Part shown: positions 63,661 to 64,000 of the stretch, in pieces
Numbering within the stretch: the stretch's first letter is position 1
How the letters are laid out: each line of letters begins with the position of its first letter
Assembly: GCA_027946365.1 (NCBI GenBank)
Contig: JAPEUQ010000003.1
Coordinates: 930,001 to 994,000 of the forward strand
Origin: Kalmusia sp. IMI 367209
Lineage: Eukaryota > Ascomycota > Dothideomycetes > Pleosporales > Didymosphaeriaceae
DNA length: 64,000 nt
Reading direction: 5' to 3'
The notes under the pieces: generated by a model
The model's input: only the letters and a program-made list of their open reading frames with translations
Told to the model about the DNA's origin: nothing
Databases searched by the model: none
Position numbers and translations under genes: made by a program

Positions 63661-64000
63661 CGTCGATAAGAGAGGACGAGTGTGCGATCTATAGAATGAT
63701 TATCTGGCTATCTATAACGAAAACGCTTTGTGTGTGCGGGAAAGATGGTTTGTGAGTGGGTGAGTGAGAGAAAGGTTCCTCGGTTGACTGTTGAGGCTGT
63801 ATTTGTTATGATTGCTTTCGAGGAAGGTGTTTGGCTTGGCACACGTGGCTCGCTGTGGTGAAGAAGGCACGACCAGACTGGCAAGATAGTGCTCGCGTGA
63901 AGACAGAAATGGAATTTAGCATGATAGCAACAATTGAAAACACCGTCAAATTCTTCATGGCCCTATTTGACGTAGCTCAATGCTCACACAAATTGAACGA
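63661..64000. other. upstream region of orphan gene
   Basis: The last 340 bp, presumed promoter side of the minus-strand orphan. No other feature is seen before the window ends. Confidence 0.35.

Overview
This window is nuclear DNA from a filamentous ascomycete (Pezizomycotina; a Dothideomycete is my best guess, by inference only). The evidence is short spliceosomal introns (mostly 45-60 nt, with GTAAGT-like donors and CTAAC/CTGAC-like branch sites), proteins recognisable as fungal orthologues, and a sharply bounded AT-rich block that looks like repeat-induced point mutation (RIP). I rebuilt 21 protein genes from splice sites and frame, and one intronless orphan. Exon sums close in frame in every model, except where I describe a frameshift.

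Layout, left to right: a bilirubin-oxidase-like multicopper oxidase (-); about 3.8 kb with no supportable gene; an NmrA/isoflavone-reductase-like protein (-); BIG1/VOA1-type membrane protein (-); FAP1/NF-X1 zinc-finger protein (+); NuA4 subunit EAF1/VID21 (-); MAK11 WD40 ribosome-assembly factor (+); AVT3-type vacuolar amino-acid transporter (-); a 5.5-kb RIP-degraded transposon (23879-29411) with 45-bp terminal inverted repeats and a 9-bp target-site duplication; VHC1-type cation-chloride cotransporter (+); GFA1 (+); RIB4 (+); SET1 H3K4 methyltransferase (+); a short-chain dehydrogenase (+); an uncharacterised multi-pass membrane protein (-); RAM2 prenyltransferase alpha subunit (+); serine/threonine dehydratase (+); membrane dipeptidase (-); ILM1 (+); FAD monooxygenase (+); L-lactate dehydrogenase (+); a secreted PL9-type pectate lyase (+); and a 482-residue orphan with internal repeats (-).

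Most genes are unlinked housekeeping functions: chromatin (EAF1, SET1), ribosome assembly (MAK11), cell-wall precursor and glucan synthesis (GFA1, BIG1), riboflavin (RIB4) and prenylation (RAM2). I see no biosynthetic cluster. The part that looks least like ordinary housekeeping sequence is the dead element between two divergent transporter genes. It contains no open frame, but carries an 18-bp motif built from two TTTAGAA half-sites. The motif recurs in both orientations, with copies usually about 110-270 bp apart.

Several conserved genes (FAP1 twice, SET1, the FAD monooxygenase, possibly the membrane protein at 48.2-50.3 kb) need a one-base shift. Four of these lie in homopolymer runs, which points to sequence error more than to gene decay. 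No tRNA, rRNA or CRISPR array was seen.
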